Assembly: GCF_003546865.1 (NCBI RefSeq)
Contig: NZ_CP023434.1
Span: forward strand, 1,798,001-1,862,000
Length of the DNA stretch: 64,000 nucleotides
Reading direction: 5' to 3'
DNA from: Suicoccus acidiformans
Lineage (GTDB): Bacteria; Bacillota; Bacilli; Lactobacillales; Aerococcaceae
Positions 1 through 8,987 of the stretch are shown piece by piece. The notes beneath the pieces are model-generated. The model did not search any database. It was given only the letters and a program-made list of their open reading frames with translations, and was not told where the DNA came from. Each line of letters opens with the position of its first letter. Within the stretch, counting starts at the first letter, position 1. Made by a program: the position numbers and the translations under genes.

Positions 1-1110
1 ATTATCGGGTGTTCCAATAATTTTGGCACCTGGTTCAATGACTGTATTCTTATCAATAATGGCATAACGAATTTCTGCATTCTCGCCAATCTTCGTTCCT
101 TGAAGGATAATACTATCCGAGACTTGAGCTCCTTCACCCACGGTTACCCGACGATTCAGAACGGAGCGCTCAACAGTACCACCAATGTAAGAGTCTGTAC
201 CAACAATCACTTCACGAGCATTTGAATTCTCATCGTAATAAGTTGGCGCACCATGTTTCGTCTTCGTTAAGACTGGAATCGAGCCATGGAAGAGCGAAGT
301 GAATTTACTGCGGCTCAACATTTCCATGTTGGCTGAATAATAAGCGCCAATCGTATCAATATTTGCTGCATAACCAGTATATTCATAAGTATTCACTGAA
401 TAGTCCATCAAGTAGAAGTGGATTAACTCATTAATATTCATATACACCTGCTCAGCTGTCGCCCGATCAATTAAATCTAATAGAGTTTGGGTTGAGATGA
501 TGTACTTACCTAAGGATGAATGAATTTTCTCATCATTTAGCACTTCTTCAAAAGGTACAATGTCTTTGAATCGCCCTTCTTCATCAAGAATAAGTGCCTC
601 ATCAACAAGATCCTCTTCACCACGGTCTTCAAAAGCTGACTGTGATTTATAAATCATCGTAATATCTGCACCTGATGCGACATGTTGTTGAGTTACAGCT
701 AAGAGATTATTGTTAGATATAATACTACTTCCACTTACGAATACATAATCTGAGTGAGAGCGTTGCAAGTAAATACGGTGGTTGTAGTAGTAATCTTCGT
801 GCTCCTCTTCAATACGGTAGCGGTGTTTCCAGTTTTGTTGTGAGAAAGTGAAGACACCCCCACCAATACTTGATTGTAAATCCCACTCACTACCAGAGCG
901 AATATGGTCATAAATCGAACGGCCTGAATCTCCGATAAATAGTGCTACAGAGTCAATGCCGGCATAACTAATACTGGACAGAACAAAGTCAATAATACGG
1001 TAACGACCTGCAAAAGGTAATGCTGCGATAGGTCGGTTATTCGTTAAAGGACGTAAAGACTGGTTGTCTTCAGTCAAGTTAATGATTGCTGCTAGTTTAT
1101 TCTTCACCAT
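1..1110 (-). CDS. glgD: Glucose-1-phosphate adenylyltransferase-like subunit GlgD (3' end cut by window)
   Basis: This is the regulatory or non-catalytic partner of GlgC in Gram-positive glycogen synthesis; GlgC/GlgD heteromers make ADP-glucose in the cytoplasm. My translation begins [12 protein letters not shown] and contains a [14 protein letters not shown] segment, the NDP-sugar transferase core. It lacks the GGxGTRL nucleotide loop seen in GlgC, as expected for GlgD. The C-terminal part shows the hexapeptide beta-helix pattern ([15 protein letters not shown]). About 370 codons are visible, so only the last few residues of a usual ~375-residue protein lie outside. Its ATG overlaps the end of glgC by 14 bp, so the two are translationally coupled. 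The glgA gene normally follows and would lie to the left of the window. Confidence 0.9.
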   Translation of the reverse strand, partial: MVKNKLAAIINLTEDNQSLRPLTNNRPIAALPFAGRYRIIDFVLSSISYAGIDSVALFIGDSGRSIYDHIRSGSEWDLQSSIGGGVFTFSQQNWKHRYRIEEEHEDYYYNHRIYLQRSHSDYVFVSGSSIISNNNLLAVTQQHVASGADITMIYKSQSAFEDRGEEDLVDEALILDEEGRFKDIVPFEEVLNDEKIHSSLGKYIISTQTLLDLIDRATAEQVYMNINELIHFYLMDYSVNTYEYTGYAANIDTIGAYYSANMEMLSRSKFTSLFHGSIPVLTKTKHGAPTYYDENSNAREVIVGTDSYIGGTVERSVLNRRVTVGEGAQVSDSIILQGTKIGENAEIRYAIIDKNTVIEPGAKIIGTPDN

Positions 1111-2248
1111 CGTTTTTCGGACCTCCAATCGTCTCGTTATAGCCTACTACGGCAATTTCATCTGGTTCTCCAATGACTGATGCACCATCGGCAATGTGGG
1201 CACCTTCTCCAATAATGGCATATTCAATTTGCACATTCTCTCCGATTGTTACGTCGGACATAATAACAGAGTCTTTAACGGTTGATTCCATACCAACGCG
1301 CACATCTTGCGATAAGATGGAATGGTTCACTTCGCCTGCAACGTAGCAGCCGTCAACAACCATTGAGTTGCGTACATTTGCCGTCTCGGTAAAGAATTGA
1401 GCCGGAGAAATCGGTGTGTTCGAATAGATTCTCCATGAATCCTTTGTTTGATTTAATGGATGATTTGGATCAATCATTTCCATATTTGCTTCCCAAAGAC
1501 TTTCAATTGTACCAACGTCTTTCCAATAGCCATTAAAGGAGTATGCAAAGCAGTCTTCCCCGTTCGCCAAGTAAGCCGGGATTACATCATGACCAAAGTC
1601 TTCAAGTTTGCGTTCTTTTGCTTGGTCTTCCACCAGATAACGACGTAGGGTTGGCCATGTAAAGATATAAATACCCATAGAAGCCAAATTACTTTTCGGC
1701 TCGGCTGGTTTCTCTTCGAATTCAATGATTCGGTGACCTTGGTCCGTATTCATAATACCAAAGCGGGATGCTTCTTTATAATCGACTGGAATAACACCAA
1801 CTGTTAAACTTGCATTGTTTTCTTTATGGAAATCTAACATCTTACTGTAGTCCATCTTATAAATGTGGTCCCCGGAAAGAATCAGGACGTATTCAGGACT
1901 CAAGGAATCGATATAGCTAATATTCTGGTAAATAGCATTAGCTGTTCCCTTAAACCATTTCTCACCGTCTGAACTTGAATAAGGTTGGAGAATAGTTGCT
2001 CCTCCATTACGGCTATTTAAGCCCCAGGCATCACCTTTCCCGATATGGTTATTTAATTCTAAAGGTTGATATTGTGTAACCACACCGACGTTATTAACAT
2101 TTGAATTGGCACAATTACTTAAAGCAAAGTCAATAATCCGGTATTTACCACCGAAGGGTACAGCTGGCTTTGCTGTTTGTTTGGTAAGTACACCTAGCCG
2201 AGTTCCTTGGCCTCCGGCTAGAATCATTGCTGTCATTTCATTTTTCAT
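1097..2248 (-). CDS. glgC: Glucose-1-phosphate adenylyltransferase GlgC
   Basis: GlgC converts ATP plus glucose-1-phosphate to ADP-glucose, the glucosyl donor for bacterial glycogen. The N-terminus [18 protein letters not shown] carries the nucleotide-binding GGxGTRL loop, followed by [19 protein letters not shown] and the [11 protein letters not shown] sugar/metal region. The C-terminus is a left-handed beta-helix. About 383 residues, which is normal for the family. I chose the MKNEM start because family members usually begin there; a GTG two codons upstream is also open. The gene lies about 40 bp behind glgB and overlaps glgD, so it is the middle gene of a glgB-glgC-glgD operon. No strong ribosome site lies just upstream, and coupling to glgB is likely. 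Confidence 0.95.
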   Translation of the reverse strand: MKNEMTAMILAGGQGTRLGVLTKQTAKPAVPFGGKYRIIDFALSNCANSNVNNVGVVTQYQPLELNNHIGKGDAWGLNSRNGGATILQPYSSSDGEKWFKGTANAIYQNISYIDSLSPEYVLILSGDHIYKMDYSKMLDFHKENNASLTVGVIPVDYKEASRFGIMNTDQGHRIIEFEEKPAEPKSNLASMGIYIFTWPTLRRYLVEDQAKERKLEDFGHDVIPAYLANGEDCFAYSFNGYWKDVGTIESLWEANMEMIDPNHPLNQTKDSWRIYSNTPISPAQFFTETANVRNSMVVDGCYVAGEVNHSILSQDVRVGMESTVKDSVIMSDVTIGENVQIEYAIIGEGAHIADGASVIGEPDEIAVVGYNETIGGPKNDGEE

Positions 2249-2287
2249 GTTCACTTTGTGAACGAGTATGTCAAAGTCTAACTCGTC

Positions 2288-4291
2288 CTACTCCTTTCTT
2301 CCTGAAATACCTGATTTCTTTTCTTTAACTACCTTTGACTTTGAGGGACGTTTCGACGGCTTGCTTGAAGACTGTGTCTTAGCAGGCGGCTTATCTTTGT
2401 GAAGTTGCTTAGGTTTGATATACAGTACGCCTTGACTAGGGACTGTTAAGGTTATGGAGTAAGGTTGGTGATTCATTGGCTCGGCTTCTGCTTCCATTAC
2501 TGGCAAGTTAGACGTCCAACGACCGCCAAATTCTTCCATTTCAGAGTTTAACGCGACTTCATAGGTTCCTAGATATGGCACCCCAACCTTAAAATAATCT
2601 CTTTGCATCGGCACAAAATTACATAACACAATCAAGAAATCATCTGGGTCCTTACTGTGACGGATAAAGCTTAAAACACCTTCATCCAAGTTGTCTGCAT
2701 CGAGGACCGTTAAGCCTGCTGGGTCATGATCTAACTCATAAAGTGCGGGGGAGTTCTGGGCTAGATGGTTCAAGGTCTTCATGAAGTGTTGATACTCAGA
2801 GTTATACTCTCGGTTTAAATCTTCCCATTTCAACTCTTCATAGTAACGCCACTCTAAGAATTGCCCTATTTCATTCCCCATAAAATGCAATTTCTTTCCA
2901 GGCTGGGCCATCATATAGCCATGAACTAACCTTAAGTCAGCGAATTGATTATAGCGTGTAGCTGCTGGTAATTTACCTAACATCGAATTCTTGCCATGGA
3001 CAACCTCGTCGTGCGAATATGGCAGAATAAATTGTTCATTATATTGATACATAAACACGAAAGTAATCAGGCGTAAATTGCTTGGTCGATACAAGGGATC
3101 CATTTCAAAGAACTTCAAAGTATCATTCATCCAGCCCATGTTCCACTTGTAATCGAAACCTAAGCCATCTTTCTCAACTGCATGTGTCACACCTGGCCAA
3201 TTCGTACTCTCTTCTGCCATCATCACAGCATGCGGACATTCTGCATGTACAACGGTATTAAGTTGCTTCAGGAATTCAATACCTTCTAATTTCCGATGAT
3301 CGCCGTATTCATTCGGTGTCCAAGGACCTTCATCAAAGTCAAGGTAAATCATATTCGACACGGCATCTACACGAATACCATCAATATGACATTCCTTCAA
3401 CCAGAACAAGGCATTTGAAATAAGGAAGCTACGCACTTGCGTCTTACCTAAGTCAAAGTTCAATGTACCCCAACCCCGATTATCTGCCTTATTTCCATCC
3501 TCATACTCATAGGTAGGCGTTCCGTCAAAGTAAGCTAAGCCATTCGCATTTCTTGAGAAATGACCTGGAACCCAGTCTACAAAAACACCAATTCCTTCAG
3601 CATGAGCCCGATTAACAAAAGCTTGCAGCTCCTCAATCGTCCCATACCGGCCACATACAGCATAATAGCCAGTAATTTGATAGCCCCAAGAGGCATCTAA
3701 TGGATGATCCATCAGTGGCATGAACTCGATGTGGGTATAACCCATTTCCTTCACATAAGGAATAAGTGAGTCAGCTAATTCATCGAATGTATATGCTGTT
3801 CCATCTGGATGCCTGCGCCAGGACGACGGATGCACCTCATAAATAATCATGGGCGCTTCTTGACTTTTGCGTTCAGATAGCTTTTCATACCAAGCTTGGT
3901 CAGTCCATTTAAAATCAGGCAAATCCCAAACAATAGAGGCATCTTTCGGTGCTATTTCATGTCTTAAGGCAAATGGGTCCATCTTATATTCGATATGACC
4001 TTGCCCGTCATCCACAGCATACTTATAGAATTGCCCTCTGACATCGCCTGGAATTTCGCAGGTCCAAACACCACCTTCCAACCGCTCCATTTCATGTAAG
4101 GCCCAATCCGTAAAATCTCCTTGCAGAAAGACTTTACTTGCATTTGGTGCCCATACATTAAAGCGGTAACTAACTTCTCCTGCTCGGTCTTGTCTTTGAC
4201 TTCCTAGGAAAGTATAAGCCGTTCGGTGCTGCCCCGTATTAAAGCAATAAATATGATCATTCAACACTTCTAACAAATTATTATCAGACAT
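2288..4291 (-). CDS. glgB: 1,4-alpha-glucan branching enzyme GlgB
   Basis: GlgB introduces alpha-1,6 branches into glycogen. An N-terminal CBM48-like module (RFNVWAPNASKVFLQGDF) is followed by a GH13 barrel. The barrel shows GIRVDAVSNM with the nucleophile Asp, MAEEST with the acid/base Glu, and YSHDEVVHGK with the transition-state Asp. The C-terminal tail of about 35 residues is Lys/Ser-rich and probably disordered, an unusual extension. The start is the second in-frame Met (MSDNN), because GGAGGGGG sits 6-7 bases upstream of it; the longer frame would place the start before that ribosome site. First gene of the glgBCD operon. Confidence 0.95.
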   Translation of the reverse strand: MSDNNLLEVLNDHIYCFNTGQHRTAYTFLGSQRQDRAGEVSYRFNVWAPNASKVFLQGDFTDWALHEMERLEGGVWTCEIPGDVRGQFYKYAVDDGQGHIEYKMDPFALRHEIAPKDASIVWDLPDFKWTDQAWYEKLSERKSQEAPMIIYEVHPSSWRRHPDGTAYTFDELADSLIPYVKEMGYTHIEFMPLMDHPLDASWGYQITGYYAVCGRYGTIEELQAFVNRAHAEGIGVFVDWVPGHFSRNANGLAYFDGTPTYEYEDGNKADNRGWGTLNFDLGKTQVRSFLISNALFWLKECHIDGIRVDAVSNMIYLDFDEGPWTPNEYGDHRKLEGIEFLKQLNTVVHAECPHAVMMAEESTNWPGVTHAVEKDGLGFDYKWNMGWMNDTLKFFEMDPLYRPSNLRLITFVFMYQYNEQFILPYSHDEVVHGKNSMLGKLPAATRYNQFADLRLVHGYMMAQPGKKLHFMGNEIGQFLEWRYYEELKWEDLNREYNSEYQHFMKTLNHLAQNSPALYELDHDPAGLTVLDADNLDEGVLSFIRHSKDPDDFLIVLCNFVPMQRDYFKVGVPYLGTYEVALNSEMEEFGGRWTSNLPVMEAEAEPMNHQPYSITLTVPSQGVLYIKPKQLHKDKPPAKTQSSSKPSKRPSKSKVVKEKKSGISGRKE

Positions 4292-4310
4292 CACTAACCC
4301 CCTCCAACTC

Positions 4311-4386
4311 ATTATACATGAAAGCGCTTAACTTCAGAATAAAAAAATAATTTTTTTACTTTTCATGACAACTCACATATATTATA
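4311..4386 (-). promoter_or_regulatory. glgB promoter region with a candidate CcpA (cre) site
   Basis: Minus-strand TATAAT boxes lie at 4311-4316 and 4381-4386. The first would place the transcript start inside the ribosome site, so the second is the better promoter. A cre-like palindrome, TGAAAGCGCTTAAC (4319-4332), matches 12 of 14 positions of TGWAARCGYTWNCW in either orientation. It lies between the start codon and the upstream -10 box. Catabolite control of glycogen genes would fit, but binding is inferred. Confidence 0.5.
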
Positions 4387-4448
4387 CACTATTTTCTAAT
4401 ATTTTTGCCACTTAAATATGAAATATATTTAAATTATAGCAAATCCAT

Positions 4449-4600
4449 TAAAAAAAGCCCCTAGCTTTCGCTAGAGGCTTTGACAGAACAAGGTTTTTAC
4501 CCTTGCCGTAATGGGTTCACAAGCCATTACTGTACGCATCTTCCTGATGTGGCATTGCCTGTACACTGTCAGAAGTGACTTCCGTCACTATCGGCTCATC
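4449..4600 (-). ncRNA. Unidentified structured small RNA (~150 nt) with its own promoter and terminator
   Basis: The minus strand folds into a compact multi-branch RNA. GTGAC-GGAA-GTCAC forms a hairpin near the 5' end. TGACAG pairs with CTGTCA to enclose TGTAC/GTACA (with inner CATC/GATG), GTAATGG/CCATTAC and CAAGG/CCTTG. The transcript ends at 4449-4481 in a strong GC stem (CCTCTAGC/GCTAGGGG, one bulge) followed by a run of T. No open reading frame of note runs through it. I do not recognise it: it lacks the SRP, T-box, tmRNA and RNase P signature motifs, and a divergent 6S-type RNA cannot be excluded. Confidence 0.6.
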
Positions 4601-4606
4601 TTATTA

Positions 4607-4635
4607 ATTATACCCTGTAATATATTGATTTGCAA
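4607..4635 (-). promoter_or_regulatory. Sigma-A promoter of the structured RNA
   Basis: Minus strand: -35 TTGCAA (4630-4635), 17-bp spacer, -10 TATAAT (4607-4612). The target duplication of the upstream IS begins at 4635, so the element landed exactly at the outer edge of the -35 box and left it intact. Confidence 0.65.
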
Positions 4636-4663
4636 TAGTTTTTCCGGCAATTCGAAAAAATGG
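4635..4663. repeat. Target-site duplication, left copy, of IS copy 1
   Basis: A 29-bp direct repeat (ATAGTTTTTCC...AAATGG), identical to 6305-6333. Long duplications of 24-29 bp are typical of IS1202-type elements. Confidence 0.9.
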
Positions 4664-6304
4664 TTTCATCCACAAATGATAATGTCTCAAGTGAACGTAA
4701 ATGAAAATGTCCCACTTTAGTGTATAGTAAAGCTAAGGAGGGATCTCAATGGAGGATTATCTTAACATGAATGAGAAACATAAATATAATATCATCAAGG
4801 CCGTCGTCAATGGACGGAAATCCAAAGCTCGTGCTGAAGTGGAATTAAACTTATCCAGACGACAGATCAATCGATTGATTCTTAAATACAAACAAGAGGG
4901 GCGAAAAGGCTTCAGACACAAGAATGCCAACCGCAAACCTTCTACAACCATTGACCGTCATACTCGAAAACGAATTGTTCAGCTCTATCGCTCGAAATAC
5001 TATGACTTTAACTTCACGCACTTCCATGAAAAACTTCAAGAAGTTGAGGGGGAACACCTCTCTGAAAGCTCGCTGAGAAATATCTTGAAGGAAGTGCACA
5101 TTGTCTCGCCTCTGGCTACCCGTCGAACTAAACGGCGTGTCGCTAAAGAGCTCGAAGACAAAGCGGACAAGAAAGGCTTAACCCATCACGAAAAAGATAC
5201 CTTACAGGGGGTTCAAATCGTTGAAAACTCAAAAGCACACCCGAGTCGTCCTCGATGCAAATATGCTGGGGAACTGCTTCAAATGGATGCCTCACAGCAT
5301 CCATGGTTTGAGGCGGATGAGAACGATTACTACCTCCATGCCGCCATTGATGATGCCACTGGCACGGTCGTAGGCGCTTATTTCGCGGCACAGGAGACGC
5401 TTGAAGGCTATTACCAAGTCTCACATCAATTCCTGACCCACTACGGTATTCCTCATCGCATTTTGACGGATTATCGCAGTATCTTCTCAGGGGCCCACGC
5501 ACCAAAAAAGGGCGCTGCTCTTGAAGAGCAGGCCCTCACTCAATACGGATATGCTTGCCAGACACTCGGAATTGAACTGGAAGCGACCTCAGTCCCCCAA
5601 GCTAAAGGACGTATTGAACGTCTTTTCGGTACATTTCAAAACCGCTTACTTCAAGAAATGCGGTTAAGTGGTATCCGCAATATGGATGAAGCGAATCAGT
5701 TTCTAAGGGACTACCTCCCGCAGTTTAATCAAAAATTCGCTCACCCCATTAAAGATAGCATAAATGCCTTTGAAAAACTATCAGCAGACACAAATCTCAA
5801 TCAGATCCTCGCTAAATTTGCCCTACGTGTCATTCACTCTGGTCATACCGTTCGATACAACAACCAAGTCTATCATCTTTACGACCAGCATGGGCAGCAA
5901 GTCTATTTGCCAAGAAAAACGAAAGTCATGGTTATTAGCACTCGTAATCAACAACTCTTTGTCTCTCATAAAAATCAACTCTTTGAGCTGATTGAAATGC
6001 CGTCACACCAAGCTGTGTCTAAAACACTGGATATTCAGGAAGCTCAACCTAAACCGAAGCCACACATTCCACCCATGTCGCATCCGTGGAAAGCTCAATC
6101 TTATCAACAATATCTAAAGAAACAAGAATACATAAAGAAAAAAGAGCTAGTTGAAGTGACATCTTGATCCTTCGTGATGAAGGGCGATGCGCTCTTTGTA
6201 TCGCCCTTTATTGCGAAGCAACCAAGCGAAGCGCGGTAGTTTTTTACTCCCTTTCTTTGCACGTTAAAAAACAAAAAATCGGGACATTTTCATTTGTGCT
6301 TGAC
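4664..6304 (+). mobile_element. IS1202-family insertion sequence, copy 1 (1641 bp)
   Basis: The element spans the interval between 29-bp direct repeats and carries one transposase gene. The ends are imperfect inverted repeats: the left end begins TTTCATCCACAAATGATAATG and the right end, reversed, begins GTCAAGCACAAATGAAAATG. A further copy of the AATGAAAATGTCCCAC motif lies just inside the left end, upstream of a TATAGT box. Copy 2 (8988-10628) has the same length and an identical transposase. Confidence 0.9.
4749..6167 (+). CDS. IS1202-family transposase, copy 1
   Basis: A 472-residue transposase. The N-terminal half holds helix-turn-helix DNA-binding regions (SRRQINRLILKYKQEGRKGFR). The central integrase-like DDE core has QMDASQH (first Asp), the ILTDYRSIF segment (second Asp) and PQAKGRIERLFGTFQ (Glu), with a basic C-terminal tail. 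AAGGAGG lies 7 bases before the ATG. The length and DDE layout match the IS1202 group, formerly filed under ISNCY. It is intact and residue-for-residue identical to copy 2, so both are recent insertions and probably active. Confidence 0.92.
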   Translation: MEDYLNMNEKHKYNIIKAVVNGRKSKARAEVELNLSRRQINRLILKYKQEGRKGFRHKNANRKPSTTIDRHTRKRIVQLYRSKYYDFNFTHFHEKLQEVEGEHLSESSLRNILKEVHIVSPLATRRTKRRVAKELEDKADKKGLTHHEKDTLQGVQIVENSKAHPSRPRCKYAGELLQMDASQHPWFEADENDYYLHAAIDDATGTVVGAYFAAQETLEGYYQVSHQFLTHYGIPHRILTDYRSIFSGAHAPKKGAALEEQALTQYGYACQTLGIELEATSVPQAKGRIERLFGTFQNRLLQEMRLSGIRNMDEANQFLRDYLPQFNQKFAHPIKDSINAFEKLSADTNLNQILAKFALRVIHSGHTVRYNNQVYHLYDQHGQQVYLPRKTKVMVISTRNQQLFVSHKNQLFELIEMPSHQAVSKTLDIQEAQPKPKPHIPPMSHPWKAQSYQQYLKKQEYIKKKELVEVTS

Positions 6305-6333
6305 ATAGTTTTTCCGGCAATTCGAAAAAATGG
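6305..6333. repeat. Target-site duplication, right copy, of IS copy 1
   Basis: A 29-bp repeat identical to 4635-4663. The ~225 bp between it and gloA are AT-rich and hold only a gloA terminator; I see no gene there. Confidence 0.9.
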
Positions 6334-6524
6334 TTCCCCTCATTAACTAAATTAGAAAATTAAAAATTGATGATGGAATTTGATAATAATGGTGACCAGC
6401 AATATTATCCATATATAAATTTAAATAGAACGGTAATATGACAAAGGCGCGCTTTCCATACAATTGAATTATTTTATTATAGATTTAATTTATCAAAAGC
6501 CATTGGATTATCTTATAGACCACA

Positions 6525-6554
6525 AAACCACAGCCTGATTCTGACTGTGGTCGA
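6525..6554 (-). terminator. Terminator after gloA
   Basis: ACCACAG/CTGTGGT stem on the minus strand, followed by TTTTGT, just past the gloA stop. Confidence 0.6.
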
Positions 6555-6559
6555 TAGAA

Positions 6560-6940
6560 TTATTTGTTCTCCATAACTTCTAAACGGTAACCGTCTGGAT
6601 CTGAAATAAAGAAGTAAGAAACCGAGCCGTCCGGCAAGCTCTTAATTTCAGTCATCTCATAGCCAGATTCTTGTGCTTTGGCATAAGTTTCTTCTAAATC
6701 ATCCACACCTAAAGCTAAGTGACTGAAGCCATTCCCAATTTCATAAGGTTCTGACTCGTAGTTATACGTTAACTCCAACTCAAAATCCGAACCAGGTACT
6801 TGCATATAAACCAGCGTAAATTTATGCTCAGGATAATCCAATTCATTCGTTACCTTGAAATCAAATACCTCAGTATAGAATTTCTTTGTCGCTTCTAAAT
6901 CATACACACGATAACAAGCATGCAATAATTTCTGTGCCAT
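6560..6940 (-). CDS. gloA: Lactoylglutathione lyase / glyoxalase I (VOC family)
   Basis: A small cytoplasmic metalloenzyme that isomerises the hemithioacetal of methylglyoxal and a low-molecular-weight thiol. Two betaalphabetabetabeta VOC modules span 126 residues. The four metal ligands are visible: His7, Glu56, His74 and Glu121, in the same spacing as E. coli GloA. RLEVMENK forms the C-terminus. The ribosome site AAGGAG lies 8 bases upstream of the ATG. It is monocistronic, separated from cdd by ~60 bp. It lies in the segment bracketed by the two IS copies. Fosfomycin-resistance-type VOC proteins are an alternative, but the ligand spacing favours glyoxalase I. Confidence 0.85.
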   Translation of the reverse strand: MAQKLLHACYRVYDLEATKKFYTEVFDFKVTNELDYPEHKFTLVYMQVPGSDFELELTYNYESEPYEIGNGFSHLALGVDDLEETYAKAQESGYEMTEIKSLPDGSVSYFFISDPDGYRLEVMENK

Positions 6941-6999
6941 TCACATCACTCCTTATTATTTACCTTAAATATACCAAAAAACGACTTTACTCGCAAAGC

Positions 7000-7413
7000 T
7001 TACATATCCATAGAAACAAACGCATTCGGAATAAGCTCTTTGAGTGACAGTTGCCGTATTTGCTGATCTTCGCGAGTTAAATATACAGCCGTCGCTTCAT
7101 CAGCCCATTCAGCTAAGACTTGCCTACAAATATTGCAAGGTGGCAGAAAGCCTTCAGTCTTACCTGCAATGAAGATTGCTTGAATGGAATGCGGGCGATA
7201 ACCTTGAGCAGCTGCGGTAAAAATTGCTGTTCGTTCCGCACAATTCGTTGCACCGAAAGACACATTCTCAACATTCACACCATGAAATACTTGGCCATCT
7301 TTCATAAGCAGCGTACATCCCACTGGGAAATTCGAATAAGGACTATAGCTATTATGTAAAATTTCACGCGCTTCTTGCATATATACTTCAACTTGCTTTT
7401 GAGTTAGTTCCAT
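7000..7413 (-). CDS. cdd: Cytidine deaminase
   Basis: Deaminates cytidine and deoxycytidine to uridine in pyrimidine salvage. The 137-residue protein has the zinc signature: Cys58-Ala-Glu60 (NCAERTAI; Glu60 is the proton shuttle) and PPCNIC with Cys93 and Cys96. The N-terminal YSPYSNFPVG motif is also typical. This is the homotetrameric short form usual in Bacillota. It starts 10 bp after the glutaredoxin-like gene, with GGAGAT before the ATG, so the two are co-transcribed. Confidence 0.93.
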   Translation of the reverse strand: MELTQKQVEVYMQEAREILHNSYSPYSNFPVGCTLLMKDGQVFHGVNVENVSFGATNCAERTAIFTAAAQGYRPHSIQAIFIAGKTEGFLPPCNICRQVLAEWADEATAVYLTREDQQIRQLSLKELIPNAFVSMDM

Positions 7414-7423
7414 TTTAAATCTC

Positions 7424-7681
7424 CTATGCCTGCAAATCCTTCAAGCTATTTAAATCAAATCTAAAGGCTCCATCTCCAACTAATACCGGCACGCCTACAT
7501 GCCCTTTGGCTTTAACACCGTCAAAGGCTGGCTCATAATCACGCAAGGCCAGAAATGCCTTTAAATTCGGCATAGACTCCGTTATATTAACACTCCGATA
7601 AGGTATGCCAAGTCGCTTTAATTCTTCAACAAACGGCTTAGTATGCGGACAAGTATCGCTATAGTACAAGATATGGCTCAT
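7424..7681 (-). CDS. Glutaredoxin-like protein
   Basis: An 85-residue thioredoxin-fold protein with an N-terminal C-P-H-T motif (Cys11) followed by KPFVEELKRLGI and the cis-Pro segment HVGVPVLVGDG. One active-site Cys is present, as in monothiol glutaredoxin-related proteins of lactic bacteria. It is likely a thiol-disulfide or mixed-disulfide reductase; the partner is unknown. First gene of a short operon with cdd. Confidence 0.75.
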   Translation of the reverse strand: MSHILYYSDTCPHTKPFVEELKRLGIPYRSVNITESMPNLKAFLALRDYEPAFDGVKAKGHVGVPVLVGDGAFRFDLNSLKDLQA

Positions 7682-8001
7682 CCTCTCGACCTCCTTCTAG
7701 TTTCGCTTTTATTGTACCACGTACGCTGAAAAAAATCTCTTCTGAAAGATGCAGTCGTATCAACGTTCAGTAGTAATTATATTAATAGAGGCGGATAATT
7801 TTGAGGGGGTTTAGATTTCAAGCTGTACAAGGTGCTTTTAGCAAGGATATAGTCCTTATAGCTTATCTTATAAACACATTCTGCACAGTATTCAGCAATC
7901 AGCATATTTTTCCAGAATTATTCAAAGAATTTCATTTGCTATCCTTTTTAAGAACAGCTAAACTACGTTTATATGTTTATTTTGGAGGGATGTTCACTAT
8001 C

Positions 8002-8832
8002 ATGGAACAAGAAACTAATCAAGGTTGGTTCCTGCGCTTTATTAAAGGGATGTTTATTGGCTCCGGCTTTATTATTCCTGGCGTAAGCGGAGGCGCTTTA
8101 GCAGCCATCTTTGGCTTATACGAGGCAATTATTCGCTTCTTGGCTAATATTACCCACCGTTTCTGGGATAATGTTAAATTCTTTATACCTGTTGGCCTTG
8201 GGGCACTCGTTGGTATCGCCGGTCTTTCTTGGGGTGTCAGCTATCTTCTAGGGAATTTCGAGACGATTATTCGTTGGTTCTTCGTTGGAGCTGTTGTTGG
8301 AACTGTGCCTGCTCTATGGAAGGAAGCGGGGCAACAAGGACGTTCCAGGCAAGATGTTTGGATAATGGGGATTTCTTTTGTTCTTGGACTTATCTTTATT
8401 TCCTGGATGAACCAAATGACGGGTGGTCAAGTTGCGGCGAACTTCTTTTCTTGGATGCTATGCGGAGCCCTAATTGCCTTAGGTGTACTTATTCCAGGTC
8501 TCAGCCCATCAAACTTCATCGTCATTCTAGGCTTGTATCAAGCGATGGCAGACGGCTTTAAACGGTTTGATTTACAGGTTATTATCCCCATCGCTGTAGG
8601 GGGCCTTTTGACCGTTCTACTACTGTCGAAAGCAATTGAATGGATTTTCGACCACTATTATAGTCAATTCTTCCATTTCATCTTTGGGATTGTTCTAGCT
8701 TCTACAATTATGATTATTCCGACAGATTATACTGGCTTCAGCTTTGTGCAATATGCCCTATGTGCCCTGATGCTTATTTTAGGAATTGCTATAGGAGCGT
8801 GGATGTCATCTTTAGAAGAACGTTATAAGTAA
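8002..8832 (+). CDS. DUF368 membrane protein, probable undecaprenyl-phosphate translocase (PopT-like)
   Basis: DUF368 proteins recycle the lipid carrier undecaprenyl phosphate across the cytoplasmic membrane (PopT type). The start chosen is MEQETNQGWFLRF, with GGAGGG 12 bases upstream; ATG 7990 is in frame but sits directly against that site. The resulting 276 residues fit the family. Visible are the first re-entrant signature FIIPGVSGGALAA, its second-half counterpart LIPGLSPSNFIVI, and eight or so hydrophobic segments. The frame stays open upstream to TTG 7801, but that part has no family resemblance. About 320 bp upstream hold no other gene. A terminator follows at once. Confidence 0.85.
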   Translation: MEQETNQGWFLRFIKGMFIGSGFIIPGVSGGALAAIFGLYEAIIRFLANITHRFWDNVKFFIPVGLGALVGIAGLSWGVSYLLGNFETIIRWFFVGAVVGTVPALWKEAGQQGRSRQDVWIMGISFVLGLIFISWMNQMTGGQVAANFFSWMLCGALIALGVLIPGLSPSNFIVILGLYQAMADGFKRFDLQVIIPIAVGGLLTVLLLSKAIEWIFDHYYSQFFHFIFGIVLASTIMIIPTDYTGFSFVQYALCALMLILGIAIGAWMSSLEERYK

Positions 8833-8842
8833 TATTTGTGTT

Positions 8843-8871
8843 ACCAGCCCTAGTTTTTGGGCTGGTTTTTA
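8843..8871 (+). terminator. Terminator after the DUF368 gene
   Basis: CCAGCCC/GGGCTGG stem with an 8-base loop followed by TTTTT. Confidence 0.85.
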
Positions 8872-8883
8872 TGCACCTTATCG

Positions 8884-8897
8884 TGATAACGCTTACA
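8884..8897 (+). promoter_or_regulatory. Candidate cre (CcpA) site originally upstream of glgP
   Basis: TGATAACGCTTACA matches 13 of 14 positions of the cre consensus. It lies after the DUF368 terminator and would sit ~150 bp upstream of the glgP start were IS copy 2 absent. AT-rich DNA with several weak -10-like boxes follows to the IS. Confidence 0.5.
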
Positions 8898-8959
8898 ATA
8901 TAACAAGGATAATTCTTTATAAATATTGTTATATCAATATTTACTTAATAAATCTTTCG

Positions 8960-8987
8960 AAATATTTGTTTACTTTTAAGCTGTCGT
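8960..8987. repeat. Target-site duplication, left copy, of IS copy 2
   Basis: A 28-bp direct repeat (AAATATTTGTTTAC...CTGTCGT), identical to 10629-10656. Confidence 0.9.

Noticed and set aside
7801-8001. N-terminal extension of the DUF368 protein from a TTG start
   Set aside because: The extra ~67 residues match no family pattern, and a ribosome site stands before the internal start.
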